Of a stretch of DNA of 64,000 nucleotides, positions 26,273-36,697 are shown piece after piece. The notes beneath the pieces are model-generated. The model saw only the letters and a list, made by a program, of their open reading frames with translations, was not told the DNA's origin and did not search any database. The stretch is from positions 1 to 64,000 of the forward strand of contig NZ_BJWF01000012.1 of the NCBI RefSeq assembly GCF_007990225.1, in the 5' to 3' direction. The stretch comes from Enterococcus villorum (lineage in GTDB: Bacteria; Bacillota; Bacilli; Lactobacillales; Enterococcaceae). The translations under genes and the position numbers were made by a program. Each line of letters opens with the position of its first letter. Position 1 is the first letter of the stretch.

Positions 26273-26477
26273 AATACCAAAATAAATAGTAATGTAATTA
26301 TTTAATTTTACAGAAATCATTTTTTCTGATTATGTATCATAGTTTTTATTTTTCCTTTTCGATAAAAATTGAACAAAAATTTTTTGTTCATACCATCCTC
26401 AAATATTTTTTCCTCCTCTACGTAAATTTAACGTTTATCGTTCTAGTCAGATTATAATCAACTTCTCTTTCATAATG

Positions 26478-26529
26478 TAAAAATCTATTCAAGAAGTAAG
26501 CACCGTCTCATCGCTTATTTCTTGAATAG
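26478..26529 (-). terminator. Hairpin terminator, minus strand
   Basis: Arms CTATTCAAGAA and TTCTTGAATAG with inner TAAGC/GCTTA pairing; the minus strand continues with ATTTTTAC. It lies downstream of the remnant at 26557, as if it once ended that gene. Confidence 0.6.
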
Positions 26530-26556
26530 TCCTTGTCATTTATTTAAATCAAACGA

Positions 26557-26766
26557 TTATTTCTTGGTAAATATTTTTCCAGTTACTTTCTTTTCTAACA
26601 TTACTTGATCAAATACTAATCAAGTAGGAACATTTTTATTCGGTTTCCTAATTACTGCTTTAACAGGATATCGGTCTGAAAAATCTACATGTTTAGAACC
26701 ATTATTTATCATTACTTGATAATCCATATGGCTAGCTTCAGATTTTATTTCCACTGGATCTACAAT
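26557..26766 (-). pseudogene. Remnant of an unidentified gene
   Basis: The minus strand reads through 70 codons with one internal TGA: VDPVEIKSEASHMDYQVMIN..NGSKHVDFSDRYPVKAVIRKP, stop, then LVFDQVMLEKKVTGKIFTKK. The codon use and amino-acid pattern look like real protein, but there is no start codon or ribosome binding site and upstream sequence carries more stops. A terminator follows at 26478-26529. I do not recognise the family; mobile-element accessory proteins are one possibility. Confidence 0.45.
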
Positions 26767-26829
26767 ATTTCATTCATTTACCAATTAACAATTTATTCTT
26801 CCTGTTTCATATTTCAATTACTCCATTTT

Positions 26830-27063
26830 TTAATTCATTTGGATGACTTTAAACACTGTGTTTATTCTGTTATCTTTATTTATATATGTTCGATAAAAAT
26901 GAGTGTCTTCTAAAAGTTCTTCTGTACACACAAGTTTGAAGTAATTTGTCATCTCTTTATGGTAAATTTTTTCATAAATCAGTTCAATGTCTTGAAAATA
27001 AAAAAATGTTTTTTGATATATTTTTAGATAACGAAAAAGTTCTTGTAAAAAAATTTTATCCAT
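26830..27063 (-). CDS. Small hypothetical protein
   Basis: A 77-residue frame with a good ribosome binding site (AAAGGAGTGG, about 11 bases before the ATG). The protein is rich in aromatic and charged residues (FLQELFRYLKIYQKTFFYFQD), helical, with no signal peptide and no motif I know. It lies in a stretch of gene remnants between the Mga-like gene and rpoC, so it could itself be a leftover. The upstream site resembles that of the Mga-like gene at 23676. Confidence 0.45.
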   Translation of the reverse strand: MDKIFLQELFRYLKIYQKTFFYFQDIELIYEKIYHKEMTNYFKLVCTEELLEDTHFYRTYINKDNRINTVFKVIQMN

Positions 27064-27650
27064 TTTTTTATTCCACTCCTTTCCTTGCTATGTTGTTAAT
27101 CATAACAAATTCGTACAAAATACATCTCATTCTTTCCACCTTTATTCTAACTTTTCAACTATATGGTAAAAATTCTAAATAACATTTTATACGTAAAAAA
27201 ATGAGATTTTTTTGAAGCTTTTTTAGATTATCATTTTATTTATATAAATGAATCATCTGTTCTATATTCGTCTCAGGAAGAATGTTAACAAGTGATAGAT
27301 CATTTGAATCTATTTTTTATACTTTTTTTGAATGGTATTTTTTTAACTTGGATGAACGGCTAATAATAAAATAAATTTATTTCCTATTTAGCCTAAATAA
27401 TTGTTTTGGAAAGTCGTGTGTTCTGCTAAGAGAAGAAAAATTTAGCATCACTAGCGTAAATAAGAGAACATCGTCCTACTATTTTTAAACTGCTAATAAA
27501 AAACACCCCTCTTTGCCAGTCTCTTATTTTGCAAATTTTCATTCAAAAATCGAGGTTTTATTTTCAACAAGTGATTGTATATTCTTTTTAGTCAAATAGA
27601 AATAAATGGCGCCTTATTTTTATTTGAACCAATGAAAATTTCTTGTAGCT
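27064..27650. other. Intergenic AT-rich DNA
   Basis: About 590 bases without a supported gene, repeat or clear hairpin. Confidence 0.5.
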
Positions 27651-27737
27651 AAATAAAAAAGAAGTCACTCCACAGAACTAGGGGAGGTTCGTGTTCACTT
27701 TTGTCCTTTCTGGAAAGAGCACAGCACAGATGACTTC
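27651..27737 (-). ncRNA. Structured element: possible small RNA or complex terminator
   Basis: Outer arms GAAGTCA (27661-27667) and TGACTTC (27731-27737) enclose two inner hairpins: CACaGAAC / GTTCgTG (27671-27693) and CTTTC / GAAAG (27706-27717). That makes a three-way junction. On the minus strand the outer stem runs into TTTTTTATTT, a terminator-like end. No gene ends nearby on that strand, so a small RNA with its own terminator is one reading; a subterminal palindrome of a lost transposon is another. Confidence 0.4.
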
Positions 27738-27831
27738 AAATTAAGACTTGATAAATAATAAACAGGTCGGGGGAAATCGTTTTCTCATTCAACAAATAAT
27801 ATTTTTATTTAACTGTAAGGAGGCGAATTAA

Positions 27832-27930
27832 GTAAAAATAGCTTTAGTCATTGCTCAAATATCTCAATTTATTGAAAGCGTGGTGTATTTGGATAATCCA
27901 GATTTATGCTATTTACAAAAAAACAAATGA
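27832..27930 (+). pseudogene. Short gene remnant without start codon
   Basis: AAGGAGG at 27817-27823 is followed after 8 bases by GTA where ATG or GTG would be expected, then 32 open codons (KIALVIAQISQFIESVVYLDNPDLCYL) to TGA. It looks like the first part of a gene whose start has mutated and whose rest has decayed. Between here and 28109 short coding-like pieces continue in changing frames. No family recognised. Confidence 0.4.
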
Positions 27931-28108
27931 AGCATCTATAAATAATGGATTCTACTAAATATAACTGGTTAGAATTTATGGATAATGAAGCTGCGTATAG
28001 CAGAATGTAAACAATAGCAAACGCTACGAAGGAATTGAGAAATGTGTACTAAAAATGCCTGATAACATTTATTATTTCTAAAATCATCAGTAAGGAGACT
28101 ATAACTGG

Positions 28109-28247
28109 ATGATTATAGGAATTTGGGATCTCAAACAATTATGGTGATACACCTGTTGAAGATCAAGAATACTATTTTTTTGATATCACAGATAATGATT
28201 GTATAAACGATTTCTTAAAATGGGCATTTATAAGGGTAAAAAGCTAG
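28109..28247 (+). pseudogene. Frameshifted small gene remnant
   Basis: AAGGAGA lies upstream of an ATG at 28109. The first seven codons read MIIGIWD; one surplus base then breaks the frame, and the next frame stays open as SNNYGDTPVEDQEYYFFDITDND..FLKWAFIRVKS to a TAG. Removing one base would give a 45-residue acidic protein. It belongs to a patch of decayed coding DNA between the accessory region and rpoC. Family unknown. Confidence 0.4.
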
Positions 28248-28548
28248 ACTGATATGTGGACATTTGAACGTTAAAATGAATTTCCAAAGATATATGCTTA
28301 TCATATAAGTAAGTTACATGGATATCTCCATTAGAGCTGATACAAATAATACATCTTCATTAGCAGTTAATGAGATAGAAGTTAAATTCCTTATTATTTT
28401 TGAAAAGTTATACGATAAAAATAGTTATTAACAATCCTAGAAATCATTTTTATAAAATCTATCAGGGTGGTTGAAAGAATAGCGAATATTTTTCTTTTAG
28501 TGACTTGGTACATTTCAATAAGATCAAGTACTTCTCTTATTTTTAGAT

Positions 28549-28589
28549 AAAAAAACAGAGCCGAGATTTTCTCTCCGCTCTGTTTTTTA
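28549..28589 (-). terminator. rpoC: rpoBC operon terminator
   Basis: Strong hairpin AACAGAGC..GAGA / TCTC..GCTCTGTT flanked by A and T runs, 14 bases past the rpoC stop codon. It could act in both directions. Confidence 0.9.
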
Positions 28590-28602
28590 TTTCTTGTCAA
28601 AT

Positions 28603-31600
28603 CTATTTTGTTTGTTCATTCATGGCATCTTCTGCGGCCATTTGTGCTTCGATATCAGAAATACTATAAACATTTTCACTGGCAACGCCAACTTCTTTTG
28701 GTTCCATGTTACGGTAACGTGCCATACCAGTACCAGCTGGGATGATTTTACCGATGATAACATTTTCTTTCAAACCAAGAAGTGGATCCTTCTTACCGCG
28801 GATCGCAGCATCCGTCAAGACACGCGTTGTTTCTTGGAATGATGCGGCAGATAAGAAGCTGTTTGTTTCTAGTGATGCTTTTGTAATACCTAGCAAGACT
28901 GGACGAGATGTTGCAGGAACACCACCAGCTACTAACGTGTTGTAGTTTTGGTCTTTGAAGTCTGCGATATCTAATAATGTACCTGGTAAGATATCTGTAT
29001 CGCCTGGATCCATTACTCGGACTTTACGTAACATTTGACGAACCATTACTTCGATATGTTTATCGCCGATTTCTACCCCTTGCATACGGTAAACACGTTG
29101 TACTTCACGGAGCAAGTAATTTTCTACAGACAATACATCACGAACTTGCAACAATTGTTTAGGATCAATTGACCCTTCTGTAAGTGGTGCCCCACGGTGG
29201 ATCGTATCGCCTTCACTAACTTTCATACGAGCTGTATAAGGAACAGTATACGTACGTGTATCTGTCTTCCCTTTAATTGTTACTTCTTTTGTACGTGTTG
29301 AAGAATCTTCAGAGATATCAATGACATCTCCTGTTACTTCTGTAATCACAGCTTGCCCTTTTGGATTACGAGCTTCAAAGATTTCTTGGACACGAGGGAG
29401 ACCTTGAGTGATATCGTCTCCGGCTACCCCACCTGTATGGAACGTACGCATGGTTAACTGAGTACCTGGTTCACCGATTGATTGAGCGGCGATCGTACCA
29501 ACTGCTTCCCCGACTTCAACGTCAGAACCAGTTGCCAAGTTACGTCCATAACAATGTTTGCAGACACCATGTTTCGTGTTACATGTGAAGACAGAACGAA
29601 TTGTTACTGTTTCAACACCTGCATCAACAATTTGTTTTGCTACATCTTCAGAGATCAATTGATTCCCAGCAATGATTAATTCATTTGTTTCTGGATGACG
29701 AACTTCTTTACGTGTGTAACGTCCAATTAAACGATCTTCTAATGATTCGATGATTTCATTACCTTCACGAATAGCTTGAATTTCAAGACCACGATCCGTG
29801 CCACAATCTTCTTCACGGATGATAACATCTTGGGCAACATCAACCAAACGACGAGTAAGATAACCTGAATCGGCTGTCTTCAAGGCTGTATCGGTCATCC
29901 CTTTACGAGCACCATGCGTTGAGATAAACATTTCTAAGACAGAAAGACCTTCACGGAAGTTTGAAATGATCGGTAATTCCATGATTCGGCCATTCGGAGC
30001 GGCCATTAATCCACGCATACCAGCAAGCTGAGTAAAGTTGGAAATATTACCACGGGCTCCAGAGTCAGACATCATGAAGATTGGGTTTTTCGCTTCTAAA
30101 CCTTCCATCAGTTTTTGTTGGATGCTGTCTTTTGCCGCATTCCAAACAGCGATTACGCGTTCATAACGTTCATCATCAGTAATCAATCCACGACGGAATT
30201 GTTTTGTAATTGTTTCAACTTGTTTATGAGCATTTTCAATAATGCCTTGTTTTTCATTCAACACACTGATATCTGCGATACCTACTGTAATACCTGCATG
30301 TGTGGAATGTTTGTATCCTAAGTCTTTCATACGGTCAAGCATCTTAGAAGTTTCTGTTACTTTGAAACGTTTGAAGACTTCCGCAATGATATTTCCAAGA
30401 TTTTTCTTCTTGAATGGTAAGACTAATTCTTGCTCTTTAATATGAGCAGGAATATCTGTTCCAGCTTCAACAAAATATTTATCCGGCGTTTGGACAGTTA
30501 AATTGAAATCTGTTGGTTCGTTCAAGTAAGGGAATTCTGGTGGCATGATTTCATTAAAGATAATCTTACCTACAGTTGTGATCATCGTACGTTCTTTTTG
30601 CCATTCAGTAAATGGTTTTTCACCTAATGAATTAGGGTTCACACCAATTCTTGAATGTAAATGAACGTAGCCATTGCGCCATGCGATGACTGCTTCGTTT
30701 TGATCACGAAAGACCATTCCTTCGCCTTCTCTTCCTTCTTCTTCCATTGTTAGGTAATAGTTACCTAAAACCATATCTTGGGAAGGAGTAACAACTGGTT
30801 TTCCGTCTTTTGGATTCAAGATGTTTTGAGCGGCAAGCATTAACATCCGCGCTTCTGCTTGAGCTTCTTCGTTCAATGGTACGTGAACGGCCATTTGGTC
30901 TCCATCAAAATCGGCATTATAAGCTTCACATACAAGTGGATGCAAACGAATCGCACGACCTTGTACTAAGACAGGCTCAAATGCTTGGATACCTAGTCTG
31001 TGAAGCGTAGGTGCTCGGTTAAGTAATACTGGATGTTCTTTGATTACGTCTTCCAATACATCCCAAACTTCGTCTTCTTGACGTTCGATTTTACGTTTCG
31101 CATTTTTGATATTTGAAGCAAGTTCTCTTTGAACCAGTTCACGCATCACAAATGGTTTGAATAGTTCGATCGCCATTTCTTTTGGTAAACCACATTGATA
31201 CATTTTCAAGAATGGTCCAACAACGATAACTGAACGACCTGAATAGTCAACACGTTTACCTAGTAAGTTTTGACGGAATCGTCCTTGTTTCCCTTTCAAC
31301 ATATGAGAAAGAGATTTCAATGGTCGATTACCTGGTCCAGTCACTGGACGGCCACGACGACCGTTATCGATCAATGCATCTACTGCTTCTTGTAACATAC
31401 GTTTTTCATTTTGCACAATGATTCCAGGAGCATTTAAGTCTAACAAGCGTTTCAAACGATTATTACGGTTAATTACTCGACGATAAAGATCATTTAAATC
31501 ACTTGTCGCAAAACGTCCACCTTCTAGTTGAATCATTGGACGTAAATCTGGTGGGATGACTGGAATAACGTCCATAACCATCCAACTTGGTTCATTTCCA

Positions 31601-32256
31601 GAAGCACGGAAAGCTTCTAAAATGTCCAAACGACGGATTGCACGTGTCCGTTTTTGTCCTTGTGCAGATTTCAATTCTTCTTTTAATTCAGCAACTTCCG
31701 CATCTAAATCAACACTATCTAGTAATTGTTTGATTGCTTCAGCACCCATTGCTGCTTGGAACTCTTGTCCATATTGTTCACGTTTTTCACGGTATTCACG
31801 TTCCGTCAACAACTGTTTTTTCTCTAAGTTTGTGTTTCCTGGTTCAATCACAACATAAGAAGCAAAATAAATGATTTCTTCCAAAGCACGTGGGCTCATG
31901 TCTAAAACAAGTCCCATACGAGAAGGAATCCCTTTAAAGTACCAGATATGTGAAACAGGTGCTGCTAATTCAATGTGACCCATACGTTCACGACGTACTT
32001 TTGAACGTGTGACTTCCACACCACAGCGATCACAAACAATTCCTTTATAGCGGATACGTTTGTATTTTCCGCAGGCACATTCCCAGTCTTTTGTAGGACC
32101 AAAAATCCGCTCACAGAACAACCCTTCGCGTTCAGGTTTCAAGGTACGATAGTTAATCGTCTCAGGTTTTTTTACTTCACCATAAGACCAGCTTCTGATT
32201 TTTTCGGGAGAAGCCAAACCTATTTGCATACTTTCGAATTTATTTACATCGATCAA
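28603..32256 (-). CDS. rpoC: DNA-directed RNA polymerase subunit beta'
   Basis: The clamp and half of the active site of RNA polymerase. 1217 residues, the normal length for Lactobacillales. N-terminal zinc site [23 protein letters not shown], clamp helix [24 protein letters not shown], the catalytic magnesium motif [12 protein letters not shown] (about residue 450), bridge-helix region with [23 protein letters not shown], and the second zinc-binding region with [16 protein letters not shown]. It follows rpoB with a gap of 79 bases that itself contains a GGCGG/CCGCC hairpin, and ends at a strong terminator. AGGGAACCCC-type spacing around the start carries GGAGGG. Confidence 0.99.
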   Translation of the reverse strand: MIDVNKFESMQIGLASPEKIRSWSYGEVKKPETINYRTLKPEREGLFCERIFGPTKDWECACGKYKRIRYKGIVCDRCGVEVTRSKVRRERMGHIELAAPVSHIWYFKGIPSRMGLVLDMSPRALEEIIYFASYVVIEPGNTNLEKKQLLTEREYREKREQYGQEFQAAMGAEAIKQLLDSVDLDAEVAELKEELKSAQGQKRTRAIRRLDILEAFRASGNEPSWMVMDVIPVIPPDLRPMIQLEGGRFATSDLNDLYRRVINRNNRLKRLLDLNAPGIIVQNEKRMLQEAVDALIDNGRRGRPVTGPGNRPLKSLSHMLKGKQGRFRQNLLGKRVDYSGRSVIVVGPFLKMYQCGLPKEMAIELFKPFVMRELVQRELASNIKNAKRKIERQEDEVWDVLEDVIKEHPVLLNRAPTLHRLGIQAFEPVLVQGRAIRLHPLVCEAYNADFDGDQMAVHVPLNEEAQAEARMLMLAAQNILNPKDGKPVVTPSQDMVLGNYYLTMEEEGREGEGMVFRDQNEAVIAWRNGYVHLHSRIGVNPNSLGEKPFTEWQKERTMITTVGKIIFNEIMPPEFPYLNEPTDFNLTVQTPDKYFVEAGTDIPAHIKEQELVLPFKKKNLGNIIAEVFKRFKVTETSKMLDRMKDLGYKHSTHAGITVGIADISVLNEKQGIIENAHKQVETITKQFRRGLITDDERYERVIAVWNAAKDSIQQKLMEGLEAKNPIFMMSDSGARGNISNFTQLAGMRGLMAAPNGRIMELPIISNFREGLSVLEMFISTHGARKGMTDTALKTADSGYLTRRLVDVAQDVIIREEDCGTDRGLEIQAIREGNEIIESLEDRLIGRYTRKEVRHPETNELIIAGNQLISEDVAKQIVDAGVETVTIRSVFTCNTKHGVCKHCYGRNLATGSDVEVGEAVGTIAAQSIGEPGTQLTMRTFHTGGVAGDDITQGLPRVQEIFEARNPKGQAVITEVTGDVIDISEDSSTRTKEVTIKGKTDTRTYTVPYTARMKVSEGDTIHRGAPLTEGSIDPKQLLQVRDVLSVENYLLREVQRVYRMQGVEIGDKHIEVMVRQMLRKVRVMDPGDTDILPGTLLDIADFKDQNYNTLVAGGVPATSRPVLLGITKASLETNSFLSAASFQETTRVLTDAAIRGKKDPLLGLKENVIIGKIIPAGTGMARYRNMEPKEVGVASENVYSISDIEAQMAAEDAMNEQTK

Positions 32257-32335
32257 AAGGGGTTCCCTCCATTTCGTTTAATGGCAAAACCGTCAGGCGG
32301 CTGATCATCGACCGCCTCACAGTTCATAGACCGGA

Positions 32336-35300
32336 TTAGTCTAAATTATCTTCTGCAGTTTCAAAGTTTTGGATGATATCTTGTCGTTCATCTTCTACTT
32401 GTTCAGCCGCTTTCTTTTCTAGTTCTTTGGCAGTTTGCTGTTCCGCAAATTTTGTCAAAGCATCAACGGTGATCAAATCATCGTCTTCGTCATCCATATC
32501 ACGGAGTTCGATTTCAGTATCTTTGATATCTAAGACGCGCATATCCAATCCTAGTGATTGCAATTCTTTTACTAATACTCGGAATGATTCAGGTACACCT
32601 GGTTTTGGAATTGGTTCACCTTTAACGATCGCTTCATAAGTTTTCACACGACCAACAACGTCATCTGATTTGTATGTCAAAATTTCTTGTAGGGTATAAG
32701 CTGCACCGTAAGCTTCCAGTGCCCAAACTTCCATTTCCCCAAAACGTTGTCCACCAAATTGCGCTTTACCACCCAACGGTTGTTGTGTAACCAATGAGTA
32801 AGGTCCAATTGAACGAGCATGCAATTTATCATCAACCATGTGGGCTAGTTTGATCATATACATGACACCAACTGACACACGTCCATCAAATGGTTCTCCA
32901 GTACGACCATCATAAAGGATAGTTTTCGCGTCACTAGCCATACCAGCTTCACGAACGGTTTCCCATACATCTTCATCGCTTGCGCCATCAAATACTGGTG
33001 TTGCCACGTGGATACCTAACTGACGAGCAGCCATTCCTAAGTGTAATTCCAATACTTGTCCGATATTCATACGAGATGGTACCCCTAAAGGATTCAACAT
33101 GATATCAATCGGTGTTCCATCTGGTAAGAATGGCATATCTTCTTCCGGCATAATACGGGATACAACCCCTTTATTTCCGTGACGACCAGCCATTTTATCA
33201 CCTTCATGGATCTTACGTTTTTGAACAATATAAACACGTACTAACATGTTTACGCCTGGTGATAATTCGTCTCCTGCTTCACGAGTAAAGATTTTCACGT
33301 CATGAACGATTCCGCCGCCACCATGCGGTACACGGAGTGAAGTATCACGAACTTCACGAGCTTTTTCACCAAAAATAGCATGTAATAGACGTTCTTCAGC
33401 TGATAATTCAGTTACCCCTTTTGGTGTCACTTTACCAACCAGTAAGTCACCATCTTGCACTTCCGCACCAATCCGGATAATTCCCATTTCATCTAAATCT
33501 TTTAACGCATCTTCCCCAACATTAGGGATTTCACGAGTGATTTCTTCTGGCCCTAATTTTGTATCACGAGCTTCTGATTCATACTCTTCAATATGAATAG
33601 ATGTATAAACGTCATCTTTTACCAAACGACGGCTCATGATGATCGCATCTTCGTAGTTGTAACCTTCCCAAGTCATAAATCCAACTAAAACATTTTGTCC
33701 TAGTGCCATTTCACCTTGTTCCATAGAAGGACCATCAGCTAATGTATCACCTTTTTCGACTTTTTCACCTAAGTGAACGATTGGGCGTTGGTTGTAACTT
33801 GTTCCTGAGTTTGAACGACGGAATTTTGTGACCGCATATTTATCTAGTGCTCCGTTGTCACGACGAACACGAATTTCAGAGGCATCAACAAATTCAACGA
33901 CTCCATCATGTTTACATAATAAAGCAGCTCCTGAGTCATGAGCAGATTTGTATTCCATACCAGTACCAACCCATGGTGCTTGTGGATTGATTAACGGCAC
34001 TGCTTGACGTTGCATGTTTGCACCCATCAAGGCACGGTTCGAGTCATCGTTTTCCAAGAAAGGAATACATGCTGTCGCAACCGCAACTACTTGTTTAGGA
34101 GAAACGTCCATGTAATCTACTTTATCGATTGAAACTTCTAAGTTCTCACTTTGAGCACGAGCCATGACAACTTCTTCAGCAAACGTTCCATCTTCGTTCA
34201 ACAAGCTGTTTGCTTGGGCAACAATATAATGGTCTTCGATGTCTGCAGTTAAATAATCGATTTGGTCTGTCACACGACCTGTTTCACGATCCACACGACG
34301 GTATGGTGTTTCAATAAAACCAAATTTATTTACTTTTGCATAACTTGACAAACTATTGATCAACCCAATATTTGGTCCTTCAGGTGTTTCAATCGGACAC
34401 ATACGGCCATAGTGAGAATAGTGAACGTCACGAACTTCGTAGCCGGCACGGTCACGTGTTAATCCACCAGGCCCTAAGGCTGAAAGACGGCGTTTGTGCG
34501 TCAACTCACCGAGAGGATTCGTTTGGTCCATGAACTGTGACAACTGAGAAGAGCCAAAGAATTCTTTGATACTTGCAACAACTGGACGGATATTGATCAA
34601 TTGTTGAGGTGTTAATGTTTCTGTATCTTGAATGGACATTCTTTCACGCACCACACGTTCCATACGAGCTAACCCAATACGGAATTGGTTTTGTAAAAGT
34701 TCCCCAACTGAACGAATACGACGGTTACCTAAGTGATCAATATCATCCACATTGCCGATACCTTCCATCAAGTTCAAGAAATAACTCATTGAAGCAATGA
34801 TGTCTGCTGGACGGACTGTTTTCACGGCTGCTTCTGGATAACCATTACCAATAACGTTGACTTCACGTTCTGGATCTTTTGGTGAAAAGACTTTGATTAC
34901 TTGAACAGTCATTGGATCAGTAACTACACCGTCTTCTGATGGATAGTAAGTCACTGAATTTAAGCCATTTTCAAGGAAAGGTGCTAATGTTTCCATCACT
35001 TGATGAGTTAACACGGTTCCTTTTTCAATAATGATTTCACCAGTTTCTGGGTCAACCAATGTTTCTGCCAAAGTTAAGTTCAATAGACGAGTTTTCAAGT
35101 CTAATTTTTTATTTACTTTGTAACGACCAACGTTTGCTAAATCATAACGTTTTGGATCGAAGAAACGAGCATTTAATAAGTTACGAGAGCTATCTGCTGT
35201 TTTAGGCTCGCCTGGACGTAACCGTTCGTAGACGTCTTTCAAACCTTCTTCTGTTCTTGAGTCGCTCGCATTTTTGTGTAAATCTTTTTCAATTGTATTA

Positions 35301-35953
35301 CGTAATGTTTCGCTGTCACCAAAAATTTCAAAGATGGTATCATCTGAACCAAAACCTAATGCACGAACTAAAACAGTTAATGGAATCTTACGTGTACGAT
35401 CTATACGTACATATGAGATATCTTTTGCATCTGTTTCCATTTCTAGCCATGCGCCACGGTTAGGAATGACGGTTGAACCGAATCCTTCTTTTCCGTTTTT
35501 GTCTACTTTACCATGGAAGTAAACGCCTGGTGAACGAACCAACTGAGAAACGATTACTCGTTCCGCTCCGTTGATGATGAACGTTCCTTGTTCCGTCATT
35601 AATGGGAAATCACCAAAGAACACTTCTTGTGCTTTGATTTCACCTGTCTCACGGTTTGTTAGTCGTAAAGTAACATGTAAGGGCGCAGAGTAATTTGCGT
35701 CATGTGCGCGTGCTTCTGCTACAGTATACTTAGGTTCTTTCAATTCATAATCCACAAATTCCAAAGATAGATTGCCATTAAAGTCATCGATTGGCAAAAT
35801 GTCTTCAAACATTTCTCTAAGTCCTTCATCTAAGAACCATTGGTAAGAGTCTGTTTGAATTTCGATCAAATTTGGTAATTCCAACACTTCACTGATTCGT
35901 GCGAAACTTCTACGTTCGCGATGTTTTCCGTATTTTACTACGTGTCCAGCCAA
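32336..35953 (-). CDS. rpoB: DNA-directed RNA polymerase subunit beta
   Basis: The second-largest RNA polymerase subunit, 1205 residues. The rifampicin pocket ([20 protein letters not shown], about 470-490) reads as wild type by eye, including the His and the following Ser. [11 protein letters not shown], the GHKGVVS-type loop ([10 protein letters not shown]) and the C-terminal [24 protein letters not shown] region are typical. I place the start at the TTG at 35953 because GAGGGG lies 8 bases upstream; a GTG three codons earlier overlaps that site. Transcription from a strong promoter at 36201-36229 gives a leader of about 240 bases with a terminator-like hairpin. Confidence 0.99.
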   Translation of the reverse strand: MAGHVVKYGKHRERRSFARISEVLELPNLIEIQTDSYQWFLDEGLREMFEDILPIDDFNGNLSLEFVDYELKEPKYTVAEARAHDANYSAPLHVTLRLTNRETGEIKAQEVFFGDFPLMTEQGTFIINGAERVIVSQLVRSPGVYFHGKVDKNGKEGFGSTVIPNRGAWLEMETDAKDISYVRIDRTRKIPLTVLVRALGFGSDDTIFEIFGDSETLRNTIEKDLHKNASDSRTEEGLKDVYERLRPGEPKTADSSRNLLNARFFDPKRYDLANVGRYKVNKKLDLKTRLLNLTLAETLVDPETGEIIIEKGTVLTHQVMETLAPFLENGLNSVTYYPSEDGVVTDPMTVQVIKVFSPKDPEREVNVIGNGYPEAAVKTVRPADIIASMSYFLNLMEGIGNVDDIDHLGNRRIRSVGELLQNQFRIGLARMERVVRERMSIQDTETLTPQQLINIRPVVASIKEFFGSSQLSQFMDQTNPLGELTHKRRLSALGPGGLTRDRAGYEVRDVHYSHYGRMCPIETPEGPNIGLINSLSSYAKVNKFGFIETPYRRVDRETGRVTDQIDYLTADIEDHYIVAQANSLLNEDGTFAEEVVMARAQSENLEVSIDKVDYMDVSPKQVVAVATACIPFLENDDSNRALMGANMQRQAVPLINPQAPWVGTGMEYKSAHDSGAALLCKHDGVVEFVDASEIRVRRDNGALDKYAVTKFRRSNSGTSYNQRPIVHLGEKVEKGDTLADGPSMEQGEMALGQNVLVGFMTWEGYNYEDAIIMSRRLVKDDVYTSIHIEEYESEARDTKLGPEEITREIPNVGEDALKDLDEMGIIRIGAEVQDGDLLVGKVTPKGVTELSAEERLLHAIFGEKAREVRDTSLRVPHGGGGIVHDVKIFTREAGDELSPGVNMLVRVYIVQKRKIHEGDKMAGRHGNKGVVSRIMPEEDMPFLPDGTPIDIMLNPLGVPSRMNIGQVLELHLGMAARQLGIHVATPVFDGASDEDVWETVREAGMASDAKTILYDGRTGEPFDGRVSVGVMYMIKLAHMVDDKLHARSIGPYSLVTQQPLGGKAQFGGQRFGEMEVWALEAYGAAYTLQEILTYKSDDVVGRVKTYEAIVKGEPIPKPGVPESFRVLVKELQSLGLDMRVLDIKDTEIELRDMDDEDDDLITVDALTKFAEQQTAKELEKKAAEQVEDERQDIIQNFETAEDNLD

Positions 35954-36062
35954 GCTCTTCACCCCTCTAAAATGTCATTCAAAAAGACTACCCGATCAAT
36001 TGTTACAATAATATTAAAAATATTATATTTAAGTAACAACAGACATTTTTTGCGGCTTTTAG

Positions 36063-36125
36063 GCAAAAAAAAACCAAAAATAGAGCATCCATTTGAACCA
36101 TTTCTCCATGCGCTTCTATTTTTGT
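36063..36125 (-). terminator. Terminator-like hairpin in the rpoB leader (possible attenuator)
   Basis: Minus-strand AAAAATAG..GCAT pairs with ATGC..CTATTTTT, followed by GGTTTTTTTTT. It lies between the rpoB promoter and the rpoB start, so it would stop transcripts before rpoBC unless bypassed. An upstream CGGCTTT (about 36138-36145) could pair with AAAGCCG just past the hairpin as an alternative structure. Confidence 0.55.
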
Positions 36126-36200
36126 TTCCTTATATTAAAGCCGAAACGGACAATATTTCGTTTCTGCCTTTACTTCATCAGATAGTTTTTGCAACTTCAT

Positions 36201-36229
36201 ATATTACACTCTTTTTTTACAAAAGTCAA
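36201..36229 (-). promoter_or_regulatory. rpoB: rpoBC promoter
   Basis: Minus-strand TTGACT (36224-36229), 17 bases, TAATAT (36201-36206). It is the best promoter match upstream of rpoB. Confidence 0.75.
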
Positions 36230-36337
36230 CACTTCCTGGCGTTTCATTTCACTTTTCCTCGCTTTTTCTTAAATTTTTCTTACTATAATGTGTCTTTCTA
36301 AATTTTAAGTTTTTTGGGAATTTTCTGAAATTTATTC

Positions 36338-36367
36338 TTGACACTTTATTTGCTCTTTCGCTATACT
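36338..36367 (+). promoter_or_regulatory. Promoter of the aromatic amino-acid ABC operon
   Basis: TTGACA (36338-36343), 18 bases, TATACT (36362-36367), about 34 bases upstream of the leader-peptide ATG. Confidence 0.8.
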
Positions 36368-36400
36368 TAAGGAAGTAAACAATTTGTGGAGGAACTCTTT

Positions 36401-36469
36401 ATGCGAATAAAAAACAATCAACTGACACCGACACAATTGAATAACTTTTACTTTAGCTACTTTAGATAG
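36401..36469 (+). CDS. Phe/Tyr-rich leader peptide
   Basis: A 22-codon open frame starting at ATG 36401 with GGAGGAAC 7 bases upstream. It ends NNFYFSYFR, with three Phe and two Tyr among the last eight residues, then TAG. A series of alternative hairpins (TTTGTATTCATAG/TGGATGCAAA near 36470-36510, GCCAC/GTGGC near 36550-36575) and a strong terminator at 36635 follow before the ABC operon. This is the layout of ribosome-mediated attenuation, in which stalling at Phe or Tyr codons when those amino acids are scarce prevents termination. The mechanism is inferred, the peptide and terminator are seen. Confidence 0.6.
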   Translation: MRIKNNQLTPTQLNNFYFSYFR

Positions 36470-36634
36470 GTTTGTATTCATAGTTATGGATGCAAACACC
36501 AAACATTCGGTTTGTATCTATGATGGCTAAAGAACTTTGTATTACGCAAAGGCCACGTAGACATAACGCTAAGTGGCTAAGCGAAAAAGGACAAAGTAAA
36601 CAAAGTTTCTTACTTTAACTTCTTTCGATGACTG

Positions 36635-36672
36635 AATCCATTTAGACGTTTTGTCTAAATGGATTTTTTGTT
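36635..36672 (+). terminator. Leader terminator (attenuator) of the ABC operon
   Basis: Perfect 13-base arms AATCCATTTAGAC and GTCTAAATGGATT with a 4-base loop, then TTTTTG, about 25 bases before the ribosome binding site of the first transporter gene. Confidence 0.85.
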
Positions 36673-36697
36673 TTCAAAATTGAAGGAGGAAAAATAA

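Noticed and set aside
32336-35953. Rifampicin-resistance substitution in rpoB
   Set aside because: The resistance-determining segment reads as the usual enterococcal sequence, with His and Ser present at the common mutation sites.
28603-35953. Open frames on the strand opposite rpoB and rpoC
   Set aside because: They lack ribosome binding sites and follow the codon bias of the real genes on the other strand.
36401-36697. T-box riboswitch before the ABC transporter
   Set aside because: No GGUGG-type T-box motif or specifier-loop layout was found; a leader peptide and terminator explain the region better.
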